DNA of 64,000 bases from Nostoc edaphicum CCNP1411 (GTDB lineage Bacteria > Cyanobacteriota > Cyanobacteriia > Cyanobacteriales > Nostocaceae). The notes beneath the pieces are model-generated. The model saw only the letters and a list, made by a program, of their open reading frames with translations. It was not told where the DNA came from and ran no database searches. The stretch covers positions 1,426,001 to 1,490,000 of the forward strand of contig NZ_CP054698.1 in the NCBI RefSeq assembly GCF_014023275.1, given 5' to 3'. This document shows, piece by piece, positions 27,942 through 37,718 of the stretch; the stretch's first letter is position 1, and every line of letters starts with the position of its first letter. Made by a program: the position numbers and the translations under genes.

Positions 27942-28679
27942 ATGTCATTTACTTCTATGCCCTCGCTGCGTGAGCAACAACATCCCCTAATTCGTCAGCT
28001 AGCTGATTGTATTGAGGCAGCTTGGCATCAGCACCTGGATTTATCGCCCTACCATTTGCCTGATGAGTTGGGGTATGTGGAAGGTAGACTAGAAGGCGAA
28101 AAACTGACGATTGAAAACCGCTGCTATCAAACGCCCCAGTTTCGGAAAATGCATTTGGAACTGGCAAAAATTGGAAATATGCTGGATATTTTGCACTGCG
28201 TCATGTTTCCCCGTCCAGAATACAACCTGCCGATGTTTGGTTGTGATTTAGTTGGGGGTAGAGGTCAAATTAGTGCAGCGATCGCAGACCTTTCTCCGAT
28301 TCAATTAGAGCGTACCTTACCAGAATCGTATACTTCTGCACTGACACAGCTAACGGTGCTTAACTTTTCCCAACCCCGTGAATTACCAGAATGGGGAAAT
28401 ATTTTTTCGGATTTTTGCATTTTTGTGCGCCCCAGTTCTCCTGAAGAAGAAGCAATGTTTCTGTCGCGGGTGCGAGAATTTTTAGACATTCATTGTACCC
28501 AAGCGATCGCCTCACATCCTGTTTCAGTTGAACAAGTCACCCAAAATCTTGCCGGACAACACAACTATTGCACCAAACAGCAACAAAACGATAAAACCCG
28601 TCGTGTACTAGAAAAAGCCTTTGGCCCAGCTTGGGCAGAAAATTACATGACCACAGTTTTATTCGACCTCCCAACTTAA
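27942..28679 (+). CDS. pcyA: Phycocyanobilin:ferredoxin oxidoreductase
   Basis: 245 residues, typical. [22 protein letters not shown] contains H85, and [21 protein letters not shown] contains D102, the pair equivalent to His88/Asp105 of the Synechocystis enzyme. E73 corresponds to the catalytic Glu76. PcyA uses ferredoxin to reduce biliverdin IXalpha to phycocyanobilin for phycobilisomes and phytochromes. It is monocistronic; an eight-copy heptamer array starts 3 bp after the stop. Confidence 0.97.
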   Translation: MSFTSMPSLREQQHPLIRQLADCIEAAWHQHLDLSPYHLPDELGYVEGRLEGEKLTIENRCYQTPQFRKMHLELAKIGNMLDILHCVMFPRPEYNLPMFGCDLVGGRGQISAAIADLSPIQLERTLPESYTSALTQLTVLNFSQPRELPEWGNIFSDFCIFVRPSSPEEEAMFLSRVREFLDIHCTQAIASHPVSVEQVTQNLAGQHNYCTKQQQNDKTRRVLEKAFGPAWAENYMTTVLFDLPT

Positions 28680-28681
28680 AA

Positions 28682-28737
28682 TAATTCGTAATTCGTAATT
28701 CGTAATTCGTAATTCGTAATTCGTAATTCGTAATTCG
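28682..28737. repeat. STRR, eight perfect TAATTCG heptamers
   Basis: Eight identical 7-bp units with no interruption, directly after the pcyA stop. It is followed by TAATGAC..GTCATTA, an imperfect palindrome around a GCTCACGGACTCGCT core. Confidence 0.95.
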
Positions 28738-29496
28738 TAATGACGCTCACGGACTCGCTAATGTCATTAAGTTTTGTAACTCTTATAAGACAAGAGCCAC
28801 AAAACTTGCTTCTGCTAGTTGCTATGCAACTTAAACCCCCAAAACTTAGTTAGTTATCTCCTTCATCTCCCCCATCTCCCTCATCTGTAGGCTCTGTTAC
28901 GTTTTCAGATAACGGATAAATGTAGAATTCATTCAACGAGAGTTTAATGGAGTCCCAAAACAGCAACAGGGAGAATAGTAAGGTCTTTGAAGCGAATATC
29001 ACAAAATGGTTTGTTGTCTTGGTAGGCGCAAGAACTAGAGACAGGACAGCTAACTCATTGACCAGAAAGTTAAGGAAACTCTGATGTTAGGAATGCTCAA
29101 GTTGACAGATATTTTTTAGTCAGTTAATCGTTGATTCACTTAAGGAAGACTAACTTTTGTAGCAAGATTGTATCCAGCAAAGGCAACAGTCTATTTTTGA
29201 CGTTTCTTTTCAATTTTGTAACTAACTGTAGCCGTAGTCAATGTAGCAGTAAAGTACCGCATCATACCATTTTGGGATTTTGTGTAGAGACGCGATATAT
29301 CGCGTCTCTGCATCTAGATTCATACTGCTTGTGAATTCTGCTAACTTTCATTGCACTCATGTCTCAATAATACTCAGAGTTATTGAATAGCCAGCTACTA
29401 TAGCGTTTCTCAGTTTCAATACAGACCTAACCCCCAGCCCCTTCCCTACTAGCTTTGGGGAGTAAGTAAGCTTCAAAGCCTCTCTCCTAAAAGGAG
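28738..29496. other. Long spacer before the devB-like gene
   Basis: No credible gene. It holds a GAGACGCGATATATCGCGTCTC palindrome near 29285 (20+ bp, a common Nostoc repeat) and C-rich stretches such as CATCTCCCCCATCTCCC (28868 onward). Confidence 0.4.
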
Positions 29497-29642
29497 CTAC
29501 GGTGTACACACAAGTCTAACTACCCCCCTTAATCCCCCCTTGTCAAGGGGGGAAACAAGAAATCTAGTTCCCTCCCCAATGCATCGGGGAGGGTTAGGGT
29601 GGGGTAAAACCTTGGGTTTTTCAGCTATTTCAGACTTGTGTG
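29497..29642. mobile_element. 146-bp MITE with 11-bp target duplication
   Basis: The left end is CTACGGTGTACACACAAGTC (29497-29516); the right end CAGACTTGTGTG stops at 29642. CCTAAAAGGAG flanks it on both sides (29486-29496 and 29643-29653). The right end lacks the outermost ~10 bp seen on the left. The interior is homologous to 16654-17010 in reverse. No coding capacity. Confidence 0.75.
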
Positions 29643-29692
29643 CCTAAAAGGAGAGAGGAATGGAAGTGAGGTCAATGTATTGCATACAAACT

Positions 29693-29722
29693 AGCGTAGG
29701 CGTAGCCCGTCGTAGACATCGC
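29693..29722. repeat. 30-bp dispersed repeat, copy 1
   Basis: AGCGTAGGCGTAGCCCGTCG.. matches the reverse complement of 47930-47959 at 28 of 30 bases. It belongs to the GTAGGC..GCC palindromic repeats typical of Nostoc. Confidence 0.7.
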
Positions 29723-29896
29723 TTATAGAAAACACCATTTTACAAAGCCATAGTGTTGAGCGTTCATCACGCAATGGATTTTTAAGCCATACCCAGCTTT
29801 AAACCACTGTTGTTTGTCCTAAGCGGCTGGCTGTTGATTAAAAACCTTTTTATTTTTACTTCCATCAGCACAATTCAGGTAAATGGGCAACATATT

Positions 29897-31321
29897 ATGT
29901 CAAGGGTGACTGAAAAGCCAAAGCCAAGTGAGCAGGCACTTAACCAAGAACAACCTAAGATTTGGTGGGGCATCGCTGTAGCTGTGCCTATAGTAATCGC
30001 CGCTGGGATACTAGGTACAGCTAAAATCGAGCAGCTGAGAAAACTAACTACATCTGCCCCTGTAATGCCATCTACCAATAGCATTAGTGCTGTAGGGCGT
30101 TTGGAACCGCGAGGTGAAGTTGTTAAATTGTCCGCCCCATCATCAGGATTAGCACCATCGTCACGAATTCAGCAACTTTTGGTGAGAGAGGGTGAACAGG
30201 TAAAGCAAGGTCAAATTTTGGCAATTTTGGATAACCGTGATACCCAAATAGCCGGACTAGAAGAAGCAAAAGCCAAAGTGCAAGAAGCCCGTGCGAATTT
30301 AGCGCAAGTTAGGGCTGGATCTCCAAGAGATATTCAAGCCCAAAGAGCAGTTATTGCTCGCCTACAAGCGCAGTTAATTGGCGAAAGGAATGCTCAACAA
30401 GCTGCGATCGCCCGGATTGCAGCTCAGTTAAGTGGTGATAAACTTGTCCAACAAGCAACCGTGAATCGCCTAGAAGCTGAACTTAGTGGGCAAAGAGATG
30501 CTCTAAGAGCGACTATTACACGTATCCAAGCCGAACAGCGCAATGCCCAAGTTGATGCTGGACGCTATGATTTTTTATACAGAGAAGGTGCTATTTCTCA
30601 ACAAGAGCGGGACAGAAGACGCTTGAGTGCAGTAACAGCTAATCAGCAGGTTGTTGAAAGCCAAGCTACGCTCAAGCAGACATTGGCAACCCTGCGACAG
30701 CAACTTGCTGAGGCTAGAGCTAACCAAATACAAAATTTAGCAGTTTTGCAACAGCAGCTCATCGAAGCCAAAGTTAACCGCGATAAAACTGTAGCAACTT
30801 TGCAAAGACAAATCGATGAAGAAAAGGCCAAACTGAGCAGAATTGTGGACGTTAGTCCTACCGATGTGCAAGTAGCGCAAGCCCAAGTTAGTAATGCCCT
30901 CGCAAATGTTAGAAAAGCCGAAGCAGAACTGAGATTGAGCTACGTTCAAGCACCAATAGCCGGAGAGATTCTAAAGGTTTACAGCAAGTCAGGCGAAGCG
31001 ATTGGTGCCAATGGCATTGCTGAAATTGGACAAACCAGCCAAATGTTTGTGATTGCTGAAGTCGCCGAAGACAGTATTGGTAAAGTGCGTATTGGTCAAA
31101 ACGCCACTATCAGCAGCGACAATGGAGCATTTAGCGGCGAATTAAAAGGAACTGTCACTGAAATTGGTAGAAAAATTGGTAAAAAAGATGTGCTGAATAC
31201 AGATCCAGCAGCAGATGTGGATGCCAGAGTCGTAGAAGTTAAAATTGCTCTACCTCCAGAAGATAGTGAGAAAGTTTCTGGTTTGACTTACGCCAAAGTT
31301 GTTGTCGAAATTAATAACTAA
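29897..31321 (+). CDS. DevB-like membrane fusion protein
   Basis: 474 residues from ATG 29897; the frame is open further upstream, but MSRVTEKPKPSEQ fits DevB starts. One membrane helix at ~24-42, the DevB hallmark SAVGRLEPRGEVVKLS at ~64-80, a lipoyl-like motif (VREGEQVKQGQILAILDNRD), a long Gln/Ala-rich coiled coil and a C-terminal barrel. It links a DevC/DevA exporter to TolC (HgdD in Anabaena). The founding devBCA operon exports heterocyst glycolipids; Nostoc genomes have several paralogues, so the cargo here is open. It is the first gene of devB-devC-devA. Confidence 0.85.
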   Translation: MSRVTEKPKPSEQALNQEQPKIWWGIAVAVPIVIAAGILGTAKIEQLRKLTTSAPVMPSTNSISAVGRLEPRGEVVKLSAPSSGLAPSSRIQQLLVREGEQVKQGQILAILDNRDTQIAGLEEAKAKVQEARANLAQVRAGSPRDIQAQRAVIARLQAQLIGERNAQQAAIARIAAQLSGDKLVQQATVNRLEAELSGQRDALRATITRIQAEQRNAQVDAGRYDFLYREGAISQQERDRRRLSAVTANQQVVESQATLKQTLATLRQQLAEARANQIQNLAVLQQQLIEAKVNRDKTVATLQRQIDEEKAKLSRIVDVSPTDVQVAQAQVSNALANVRKAEAELRLSYVQAPIAGEILKVYSKSGEAIGANGIAEIGQTSQMFVIAEVAEDSIGKVRIGQNATISSDNGAFSGELKGTVTEIGRKIGKKDVLNTDPAADVDARVVEVKIALPPEDSEKVSGLTYAKVVVEINN

Positions 31322-31422
31322 TTAAGTTATGGATGAGCAGCAATATCAATTTCTAATTTGATATTTTTGATTGTGAATATCTCTCAATAGTATGTTTATC
31401 TAATTTTAAACATTCTATAAAG

Positions 31423-31478
31423 CCGACATTAGCCTTGCCAGAATCTAGTGGAAAATTTCAACTTTTAACTAATGTCGG
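31423..31478. repeat. 10-bp inverted repeat between devB- and devC-like genes
   Basis: CCGACATTAG (31423-31432) and CTAATGTCGG (31469-31478) can form a stem with a 36-nt loop in the 226-bp intercistronic region. There is no T-tract, so termination is not implied. Confidence 0.5.
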
Positions 31479-31547
31479 TAGTTTAAATCAATAGCAACAG
31501 TCAATTACGAATTGCGAATTATTTAACTGTGCTTGGATGCCTATAAA

Positions 31548-32702
31548 ATGAATCAGAAAATACCTCTGTCGTGGCTACAACTGACAAGGGAAAAAACTCG
31601 CCTAGCAGTGGCTTTAGCAGGAATTTCTTTTGCTGATATTTTAATGTTTATGCAACTCGGCTTCCGGGATGCTCTGTATTATAGTAACGTTCGATTTCAT
31701 AATAGCTTGCAAGGCGATATTGTTTTAATTAACAGTCAATCTAGCGCTGTCCTGGCGATGAGAAGCTTTTCTCAACGACGCTTATATAAAGCTTTAGAGT
31801 TACCCGCAGTCCAATCAGTACATCCAATATATTTGGACTTTACAATCTGGAAAAATCCTGTAACAGGCCGTCCTCGGAGTATCCTGATATTTGGAATGAA
31901 CCCAGAAAATAATCTAGTTAACTTACCTGGAGTTCAGGAAAATTTAGATAAACTTAAACTACCTGATGTAGTTCTATTTGACCGTTCTTCTAGGGTGGAG
32001 TATGGCCCAATTGCTGCTAATTATGATCAAGGAAAGACTGTAACATCAGAAGTACGAAGGCGGCGAATTAAAGTAGAAGGATTATTTACATTAGGTGCAT
32101 CCTTTGGCGCAGATGGTAATTTAATTACAAGTGATATCAACTTTCTGCGAATATTCAACAATCGTCAACAAGGATTGATTGATATTGGTTTAATTAGATT
32201 AAAACCGGGAGCGAATGCTACAGTTGTCGCCCAAGAATTACGAAAGTATTTACCTAACGAGGTCAATGTTTTAACTAAGCAAGAATTTATTGATTTTGAG
32301 CGGAATTATTGGGCAAATAGTACAGCTATTGGATTTATTTTCACATTAGGAACTGTCATGGGTTTCATTGTGGGGACTGTGATTGTTTATCAAATTCTTT
32401 ATACGGAAGTTGCAGATCACTTATCTGAATACGCTACTCTCAAGGCAATAGGCTATACACAAAACTATTTATTAACAGTCATTCTTCAGGAAGCTTTGCT
32501 ATTAGCAGTTTTAGGATATGTCCCTGGAATAATATTTACTTTGTTTATGTATGATAGTGCTAGAAAAGCAACACTTTTACCAGTTTTTATGAGTTTTGAT
32601 AGAGCAGTAATGGTATTGATTTTGACTATACTAATGTGTGTAATTTCCGGTGCGATCGCAGTCCGAAAATTACGTTCTGCCGATCCAGCAGATATCTTTT
32701 AA
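31548..32702 (+). CDS. DevC-like ABC exporter permease
   Basis: 384 residues from ATG 31548 (an upstream in-frame TTG at 31533 is less likely). The N-terminus IPLSWLQLTREKTRLAVALAGISFADILMFMQLGF is the DevC signature. A large periplasmic domain spans ~45-255 and three membrane helices follow at ~260-375 (FIFTLGTVMGFIVGTVIVYQ onward). MacB/FtsX-type topology. It forms the membrane channel with DevA and works with DevB. The gap to devB is 226 bp, to devA 128 bp. Confidence 0.88.
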   Translation: MNQKIPLSWLQLTREKTRLAVALAGISFADILMFMQLGFRDALYYSNVRFHNSLQGDIVLINSQSSAVLAMRSFSQRRLYKALELPAVQSVHPIYLDFTIWKNPVTGRPRSILIFGMNPENNLVNLPGVQENLDKLKLPDVVLFDRSSRVEYGPIAANYDQGKTVTSEVRRRRIKVEGLFTLGASFGADGNLITSDINFLRIFNNRQQGLIDIGLIRLKPGANATVVAQELRKYLPNEVNVLTKQEFIDFERNYWANSTAIGFIFTLGTVMGFIVGTVIVYQILYTEVADHLSEYATLKAIGYTQNYLLTVILQEALLLAVLGYVPGIIFTLFMYDSARKATLLPVFMSFDRAVMVLILTILMCVISGAIAVRKLRSADPADIF

Positions 32703-32830
32703 TTAATTTCAAATTCAATGAATAATTAATATTGGTTATCGCCATATTTATGATGGCAATCAAACAAATTTAACTCCTTACATTCGCTACAGTTAATTCT
32801 TGAAAAATCTAACTTAGAACTAACAAAAAT

Positions 32831-33538
32831 ATGATGGAAAAAGAACCTGTAATCGCCATAAAAAATCTCAACCACTACTATGGCAAAGGCGCACTGAGAA
32901 AACAGATATTGTTTGACATTAACCTAGAAATTTATCCAGGTGAAATTGTCATTATGACTGGCCCATCAGGTTCAGGTAAAACCACATTACTCAGCTTAAT
33001 TGGTGGTTTACGGTCTGTACAAGAGGGAAGTTTAAAATTTTTAGGTGAAGAACTCGTTGGCGTCAGTCAAAACAAATTGGTACAAATGCGACGCAACATT
33101 GGTTATATTTTCCAAGCTCACAATTTGCTAGGTTTCTTAACTGCGAAGCAAAATGTGCAAATGGCAGTAGAGTTGAATGATAATATTTCTCAAACAGAAG
33201 CAGTGGCTAAATCAAAAGCCATGCTGGGTTCTGTTGGTCTAGAAGAACGAGTTGATTACTACCCAGACAATCTTTCTGGTGGACAAAAACAAAGAATTGC
33301 GATCGCTCGCGCCCTAGTAAATCGTCCCCCACTAGTGCTAGCAGACGAACCAACAGCCGCATTAGATAAACAATCAGGACGCGATGTCGTAGAAATAATG
33401 CAGAGTCTAGCCAAAAATCAGGGAACTACTATCTTATTAGTGACACACGACAACCGCATTTTAGACATAGCCGATCGCATCGTAGAAATGGAAGATGGTC
33501 TTTTAACCCGTAATTCCCCAAATACAGTTATTCAGTAA
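32831..33538 (+). CDS. DevA-like ABC exporter ATPase
   Basis: 235 residues. Walker A GPSGSGKTT at 44-52, Q-loop in FQAHNL, LSGGQKQR at 148-155, Walker B VLADEP with D172/E173, and H-loop VTHD. It belongs to the MacB/LolD-type ATPases that energise DevC-like permeases. It is the third gene of the devBCA-like set, all co-oriented. The alternative start is the next Met codon. The C-terminal VEMEDGLL is normal for DevA. Confidence 0.92.
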   Translation: MMEKEPVIAIKNLNHYYGKGALRKQILFDINLEIYPGEIVIMTGPSGSGKTTLLSLIGGLRSVQEGSLKFLGEELVGVSQNKLVQMRRNIGYIFQAHNLLGFLTAKQNVQMAVELNDNISQTEAVAKSKAMLGSVGLEERVDYYPDNLSGGQKQRIAIARALVNRPPLVLADEPTAALDKQSGRDVVEIMQSLAKNQGTTILLVTHDNRILDIADRIVEMEDGLLTRNSPNTVIQ

Positions 33539-33544
33539 TGATTT

Positions 33545-33595
33545 TAGTCATTTGTCCTTTGTGAATGACCAATGACAAATGACAAATGACAGCCA
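33545..33595. repeat. STRR, AATGAC(C/A)-type units
   Basis: Tandem GACCAATGACAAATGACAAATGACA units fill the convergent spacer after the devA-like gene. Similar arrays are at 27500-27535 and 42470-42535. Confidence 0.7.
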
Positions 33596-33599
33596 TAAT

Positions 33600-34421
33600 T
33601 TATGATCTAGCCGAGCCTGATTTTTTAATTCCAGATGACTTTGGCTGAGTTGGAGTATTTGGTTGGCGACTAGTACGAAAAGTTACATTCACGCCTTCAT
33701 TCGATTGCTCCAGCACCAATAGAGGCGTAGGTTTAGCTTTTTGATCCCAATGCATAGTAGCAATCCGACCTTGAATTATGGGTTGCCAACTATCTTCGTC
33801 TTCTATGGGGCTTAGGTAAGTTTCTATGCAATCAATAATTTGACTAATAGTCGCAGAAGTTGCTTGCGTCGGTAATTTCATTAACCGGATTTGAATCCGA
33901 AACAGCACCCGTTTAGCAGAATTCCCTGGACTACCAGTTTCATACTCGACATCAAAAATTTCATCTACTTGCCGTCCAGCGCTATTAGCAATTCCGACTG
34001 ATCCTTGTTGGGCTTGATTTGGACGTAGAGCTTGAGAAATTTTTTCTTTGATCTGAATCTTTATTTGATTAAGGATTGCAAAATGAAACACCTCCTCTGA
34101 CATCCGCATTCGCAGATAATCCAGGTTAAAGTCCCGTGAATTGACCAAATCGGGATTAGTTTCCATCTTGCGAATTGTTTCCAGCGCCAGCTTAAACTTT
34201 TTCTCTAGTTCTCTGGCGCGGAATTGTTCAAACTTAAGTTTTTTCTCCAGCTTATCCATCTGGAGCTTACTATACACAATCAAAGCAATCACCGCTAAAG
34301 CCAGTCCTCCAGAAGTTACCAACAATAATGGTGGTATTTGAGGATTACTTGCTGGCACTTCCTGGGATGCCTTTTTAGCCTTTGTCCCGGAGGATTGGGC
34401 AAGAAACATTGAAGTGGACAT
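33600..34421 (-). CDS. Membrane-anchored coiled-coil protein, unknown
   Basis: 273 residues from the Met codon at 34421 (MSTSMFLAQSSG), preferred over an upstream start because that would overlap the divergent HAD gene. One membrane helix (PPLLLVTSGGLALAVIALIVYS, ~residues 29-50) is followed by a Lys/Glu-rich coiled coil and a soluble C-terminal domain. A short disordered Ser/Thr/Pro/Lys-rich tail ends the protein. No known domain recognised; the overall shape looks like a conserved cyanobacterial protein. Confidence 0.7.
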   Translation of the reverse strand: MSTSMFLAQSSGTKAKKASQEVPASNPQIPPLLLVTSGGLALAVIALIVYSKLQMDKLEKKLKFEQFRARELEKKFKLALETIRKMETNPDLVNSRDFNLDYLRMRMSEEVFHFAILNQIKIQIKEKISQALRPNQAQQGSVGIANSAGRQVDEIFDVEYETGSPGNSAKRVLFRIQIRLMKLPTQATSATISQIIDCIETYLSPIEDEDSWQPIIQGRIATMHWDQKAKPTPLLVLEQSNEGVNVTFRTSRQPNTPTQPKSSGIKKSGSARS

Positions 34422-34525
34422 GGTTGGAAACTGAAAAACTTGACTCCTGATGTTTAGGATGCCCAAATCTTCAAGGTCATCTTGCTGTATCATTAATATT
34501 TTTAACAGCTTTTTACAAACTGCGT

Positions 34526-35323
34526 ATGTCCAGACACCAGAGCGTCCCTGCCCTGTCTGAAATTTCATCTACAAGCTTTAGCAATATTCGTCTGATAGCC
34601 ACAGATATGGATGGCACGCTAACTAGACGAGGAAAATTTACTCCCGCACTGTTACAAGCTTTAGAGGATTTAGCGGCAGATGACATTAAGGTGCTGATTG
34701 TTACAGGACGTTCTGCTGGCTGGGTGAGTGGATTGAGTAGCTTGATGCCAGTAGCAGGTGCTATGGCAGAAAATGGCGGTTTGTACTTTCCACCTGGGAA
34801 CCATAAACCAGTAGTCTTAACACCCATTCCCGATTTAGTTAAACATCGCCAGCAGTTAGCTACAACTTTTGAGAATTTACAAACTAAATTTCCCCAAATC
34901 CAAGAATCCGCTGATAATCGCTTTCGCATCACCGACTGGACTTTTGATGTAGCTGGTTTGCTTCAAGATGAACTACAAACCCTAGATAATCTCTGTCAAC
35001 AAATGGGTTGGGGATTTACCTATAGCAACGTGCAGTGTCACATTAAACCCCAAGGACAAGATAAAGCTGTGGGATTGTTGCAGGTATTGCGCGAATATTT
35101 GCCCCAGTACTCATCAGAAGAAATTGTTACTGTGGGTGATAGTCCCAATGATGAAAGTTTATTTGATCGGCGTTATTTTCCTGTTTCTGTAGGCGTGGCA
35201 AACGTGCTGGAATATGTGAATCAGTTAAAATATCAGCCTGCTTATATTACTAACGCTGCTGAAGGGGAAGGTTTTTGTGAGTTATCTAGTTATATTTTGA
35301 AAAGCTTGCACATCTCAAGTTAG
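34526..35323 (+). CDS. HAD-superfamily phosphatase (type IIB, Cof-like)
   Basis: 265 residues. Motif I LIATDMDGTLT with D27 and D29, motif II VTGRSAG, and motif III/IV VGDSPNDESLF near residue 215. The cap lies between motifs II and III (type C2B), as in Cof-like, sucrose-phosphate and mannosyl-3-phosphoglycerate phosphatases. The substrate cannot be fixed from the sequence. It is divergent from the coiled-coil gene and 51 bp upstream of the Uma2 gene. Confidence 0.88.
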   Translation: MSRHQSVPALSEISSTSFSNIRLIATDMDGTLTRRGKFTPALLQALEDLAADDIKVLIVTGRSAGWVSGLSSLMPVAGAMAENGGLYFPPGNHKPVVLTPIPDLVKHRQQLATTFENLQTKFPQIQESADNRFRITDWTFDVAGLLQDELQTLDNLCQQMGWGFTYSNVQCHIKPQGQDKAVGLLQVLREYLPQYSSEEIVTVGDSPNDESLFDRRYFPVSVGVANVLEYVNQLKYQPAYITNAAEGEGFCELSSYILKSLHISS

Positions 35324-35373
35324 GAAGAACTAGAGTTGTTTTACAATAATCTCGTAGCGCTGATTTTACAACC

Positions 35374-36114
35374 ATGACGGCTACTTTACCTGCTAGTGTC
35401 GAATCAGAAATCTTCTACCCCAGTGCTGATGGTCAACCAGTGGCAGAAACCTACGACCACCTTTATGCCTTACTAACTACCTTAGAAGTTCTGAAACAGT
35501 ATTTGGCAAATCGTCAGGCAACAGTATTAGGAAATCAATTTCTTTACTATGCACAAGGTTTTCCGAAGTTGCGGGTAGCCCCAGATGTGATGGTGATTTT
35601 TGATGTTACACCCGGCGGTCGGGACAACTATAAAATCTGGGAAGAGGGTCAAGTACCCACAGTTATTTTTGAGATGACATCCTTTGGAACCAAGGGACAA
35701 GACGAAATCTTCAAAAAGACCCTCTATGAGCAGCTAGGTGTCAAGGAATACTGGCTATTTGACCCTAAAGGCGAGTGGGTAGAACAACAGTTACGTGGCT
35801 ATCGCTTGCGGGGAGAAATCTACGAACCTATAGAGGATGGACGCAGTGAACCGTTACAACTACGTTTGCTGGTTGAGGGAAGACTAATTGGGTTTTATCG
35901 AGAAAATAACGGGGAAAAATTACTCATCCCCAATGAACTGGCAGAAGCTTTACGACAGGAAGTTTTAGCAAGACAGCAAGCAGAAGAACTGGTAGAACAG
36001 GAACGTCAACGAGCCGAACAGGAACGTCAACGAGCAGAACAGGCAGAATTGCAAATAGAACAATTAAAGGCGAGGCTGCGATCGCTCAATATAGATCCCG
36101 ATACTATTCAGTAA
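35374..36114 (+). CDS. Uma2 family endonuclease-fold protein
   Basis: 246 residues. The Uma2/DUF820 core runs ~25-165: YDHLYALLTTLEVLKQYL, VAPDVMVIFDV, PTVIFEMTS and YEQLGVKEYWLFDP. The PD-(D/E)XK-like acidic residues are PDV, E of FEMTS, and the following Lys. The last ~50 residues are a Glu/Gln/Arg coiled coil with a repeated QERQRAEQ unit. The family is expanded in cyanobacteria and its role is not settled. No toxin or transposase partner adjoins it. Confidence 0.87.
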   Translation: MTATLPASVESEIFYPSADGQPVAETYDHLYALLTTLEVLKQYLANRQATVLGNQFLYYAQGFPKLRVAPDVMVIFDVTPGGRDNYKIWEEGQVPTVIFEMTSFGTKGQDEIFKKTLYEQLGVKEYWLFDPKGEWVEQQLRGYRLRGEIYEPIEDGRSEPLQLRLLVEGRLIGFYRENNGEKLLIPNELAEALRQEVLARQQAEELVEQERQRAEQERQRAEQAELQIEQLKARLRSLNIDPDTIQ

Positions 36115-36176
36115 CACGCAGGGTGTAATTAGACATGGATTTTATCGTGCCGACTTAACTTATTTGTTAAGTATTG

Positions 36177-36887
36177 CTACAAAGAGATTTCTAAAAACCA
36201 CTCATAACCTGCTTTCAACTGAGATTTACCATCTTGTTCAATTATGCTGCCATGCGCCATGATTACTCGTTCAAAATCCCAAGTGAGAAGCTGTTTAATT
36301 GACGATTTAACTTTGACTTTATCCTGAGTTGCAAATTTCTCCAATAACGATGGACGAAGTTGGTTGTAACCACCTATAAGTTTGGCTATTAACCTTGTGC
36401 TTGGCGAACATTGAGCATCAAAATGGAAAACTGTGTCAGTGACAATCAAAGTTCGGCTTTTGACATGAAAAAAGACGCATTCATTGAGCGGTGAACATCC
36501 ACTAGTATCCAATGTGTTGAATCCTTCTACTAATAAATATTCAACTCCATCAATTAGGTGAATGTTGCGATCGCTAATAATCTGGTCGATTTGCAAATCT
36601 GGTCGTTTGCGCTCTAGACCAGATACTACCCATAGTTTGGCACGAGGATAGCACAGCTTGAAGTCAGCAACAAATAGATGATGATACAAGTTGGGGGCGA
36701 CAATGTAAATAACTTCTCCCAATTGATTTAGCTCATTGATAGTTGCGTCATCCATGCCAATAGGTGAGATCACCATTAATTTGCCACTGGTTAGACGAAT
36801 CACAGTCATCCTCGTCCCTACTTCCAAGCCAAAATATTTTAGGGGTTGTTCAGCAACCCAAAGGTCAGTATCAATTGCTTTAAGCAT
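36177..36887 (-). CDS. DUF4336 family protein
   Basis: 236 residues. MLKAIDTDLWVAEQPLKYFGLEVGTRMTVIRL, NLYHHLFVADF and the YLLVEGFNTLDTSGCSPLNECVFFH region match DUF4336, which looks like a diverged metallo-beta-lactamase fold (HHLF in place of HxHxDH). A hydrolase activity is possible but not shown. No membrane segment. It follows the MAPEG gene by 30 bp on the same strand, so the two are probably co-transcribed. Confidence 0.78.
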   Translation of the reverse strand: MLKAIDTDLWVAEQPLKYFGLEVGTRMTVIRLTSGKLMVISPIGMDDATINELNQLGEVIYIVAPNLYHHLFVADFKLCYPRAKLWVVSGLERKRPDLQIDQIISDRNIHLIDGVEYLLVEGFNTLDTSGCSPLNECVFFHVKSRTLIVTDTVFHFDAQCSPSTRLIAKLIGGYNQLRPSLLEKFATQDKVKVKSSIKQLLTWDFERVIMAHGSIIEQDGKSQLKAGYEWFLEISL

Positions 36888-36917
36888 TATAATTTTTGAG
36901 TTAGAACCGTCGCTGGA

Positions 36918-37430
36918 CTATAAAAATTGCTGCACGCTGTAGTAAAGACAAGCCAGACTGCCGACGATATAAACTAGCCAAGTTCCGAAAAAACCGATCG
37001 CCCTGCCCGGTGATGGGCCATAAGTCTGTATTAATCCCCAGGCATGGGCAATCCGAGCTACTGTCAATAGAGTACCTAGCATCCACAACAGTCCCTTCCC
37101 AGACTGCATCCACTCTAAGGCAATTAGGAATATGAGGCTAAGGGGTACGTATTCTGTGAAGTTACCATGCGCTCGGATAGTACGCTGCAACACCCCATCT
37201 TCCATGTTTTTCGTGACAATAGATTGTTGTGTCATTTTTTCCACAAACTCTGCCCAAGCATTCGGTTGATCTAGGTAATTGGGCTGTGAGGCAACCTCAG
37301 ATAAAGATGCGCCATGCCAAATCCGAGTACGGGTGCGCTCCATTGCCACTCGATAGGATAAACCCAGAGCAAGTAGCCCATGACAGCCGATAAAGAAGGT
37401 TGAAATAGGAATCAGAACAGGCATTGACAA
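36918..37430 (-). CDS. MAPEG family membrane protein
   Basis: 170 residues, four predicted helices. The MAPEG signature RTIRAHGNFTEYVPLSLIFLIALE (Arg-x-x-x-Ala-His-Gly-Asn-x-x-Glu) is at ~104-127. Family members include membrane glutathione transferases and leukotriene synthases; bacterial members may detoxify lipid peroxides. The start is ATG 37430 or 37424. It is upstream of DUF4336 and divergent from the AraC-type regulator, which could control it (inference from gene position). Confidence 0.87.
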   Translation of the reverse strand: MSMPVLIPISTFFIGCHGLLALGLSYRVAMERTRTRIWHGASLSEVASQPNYLDQPNAWAEFVEKMTQQSIVTKNMEDGVLQRTIRAHGNFTEYVPLSLIFLIALEWMQSGKGLLWMLGTLLTVARIAHAWGLIQTYGPSPGRAIGFFGTWLVYIVGSLACLYYSVQQFL

Positions 37431-37718
37431 TCACTCGAATCAAAATCCTAACTTTGAAAATACTTGCCTGCAATTGTTACTGTCTTTTCAATTCTTGCGG
37501 AATATCAAAATCTACTTTTTGAGACAATCGGGTTGAAGTATTTAACAAACAGAATTCAGGAGTCAGGAGCCAGAATGGGCTAAACGCCCCGCTACCGCTA
37601 ACAGAATTTAATTCTGTGTGAGTGGCTTATGAATAAAGGGGTTTAAGTCCCCCACCAAATTGATTCTGGATTTTGCATTCTTCTTCAAATTGCTGTTAAT
37701 ACTTGATTGCCTCTGCCC

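Noticed and set aside
29131..29334. 67-codon frame in the spacer before the devB-like gene
   Set aside because: Ser/Cys/Phe-rich, and its 3' part crosses a known palindromic repeat; not protein-like.
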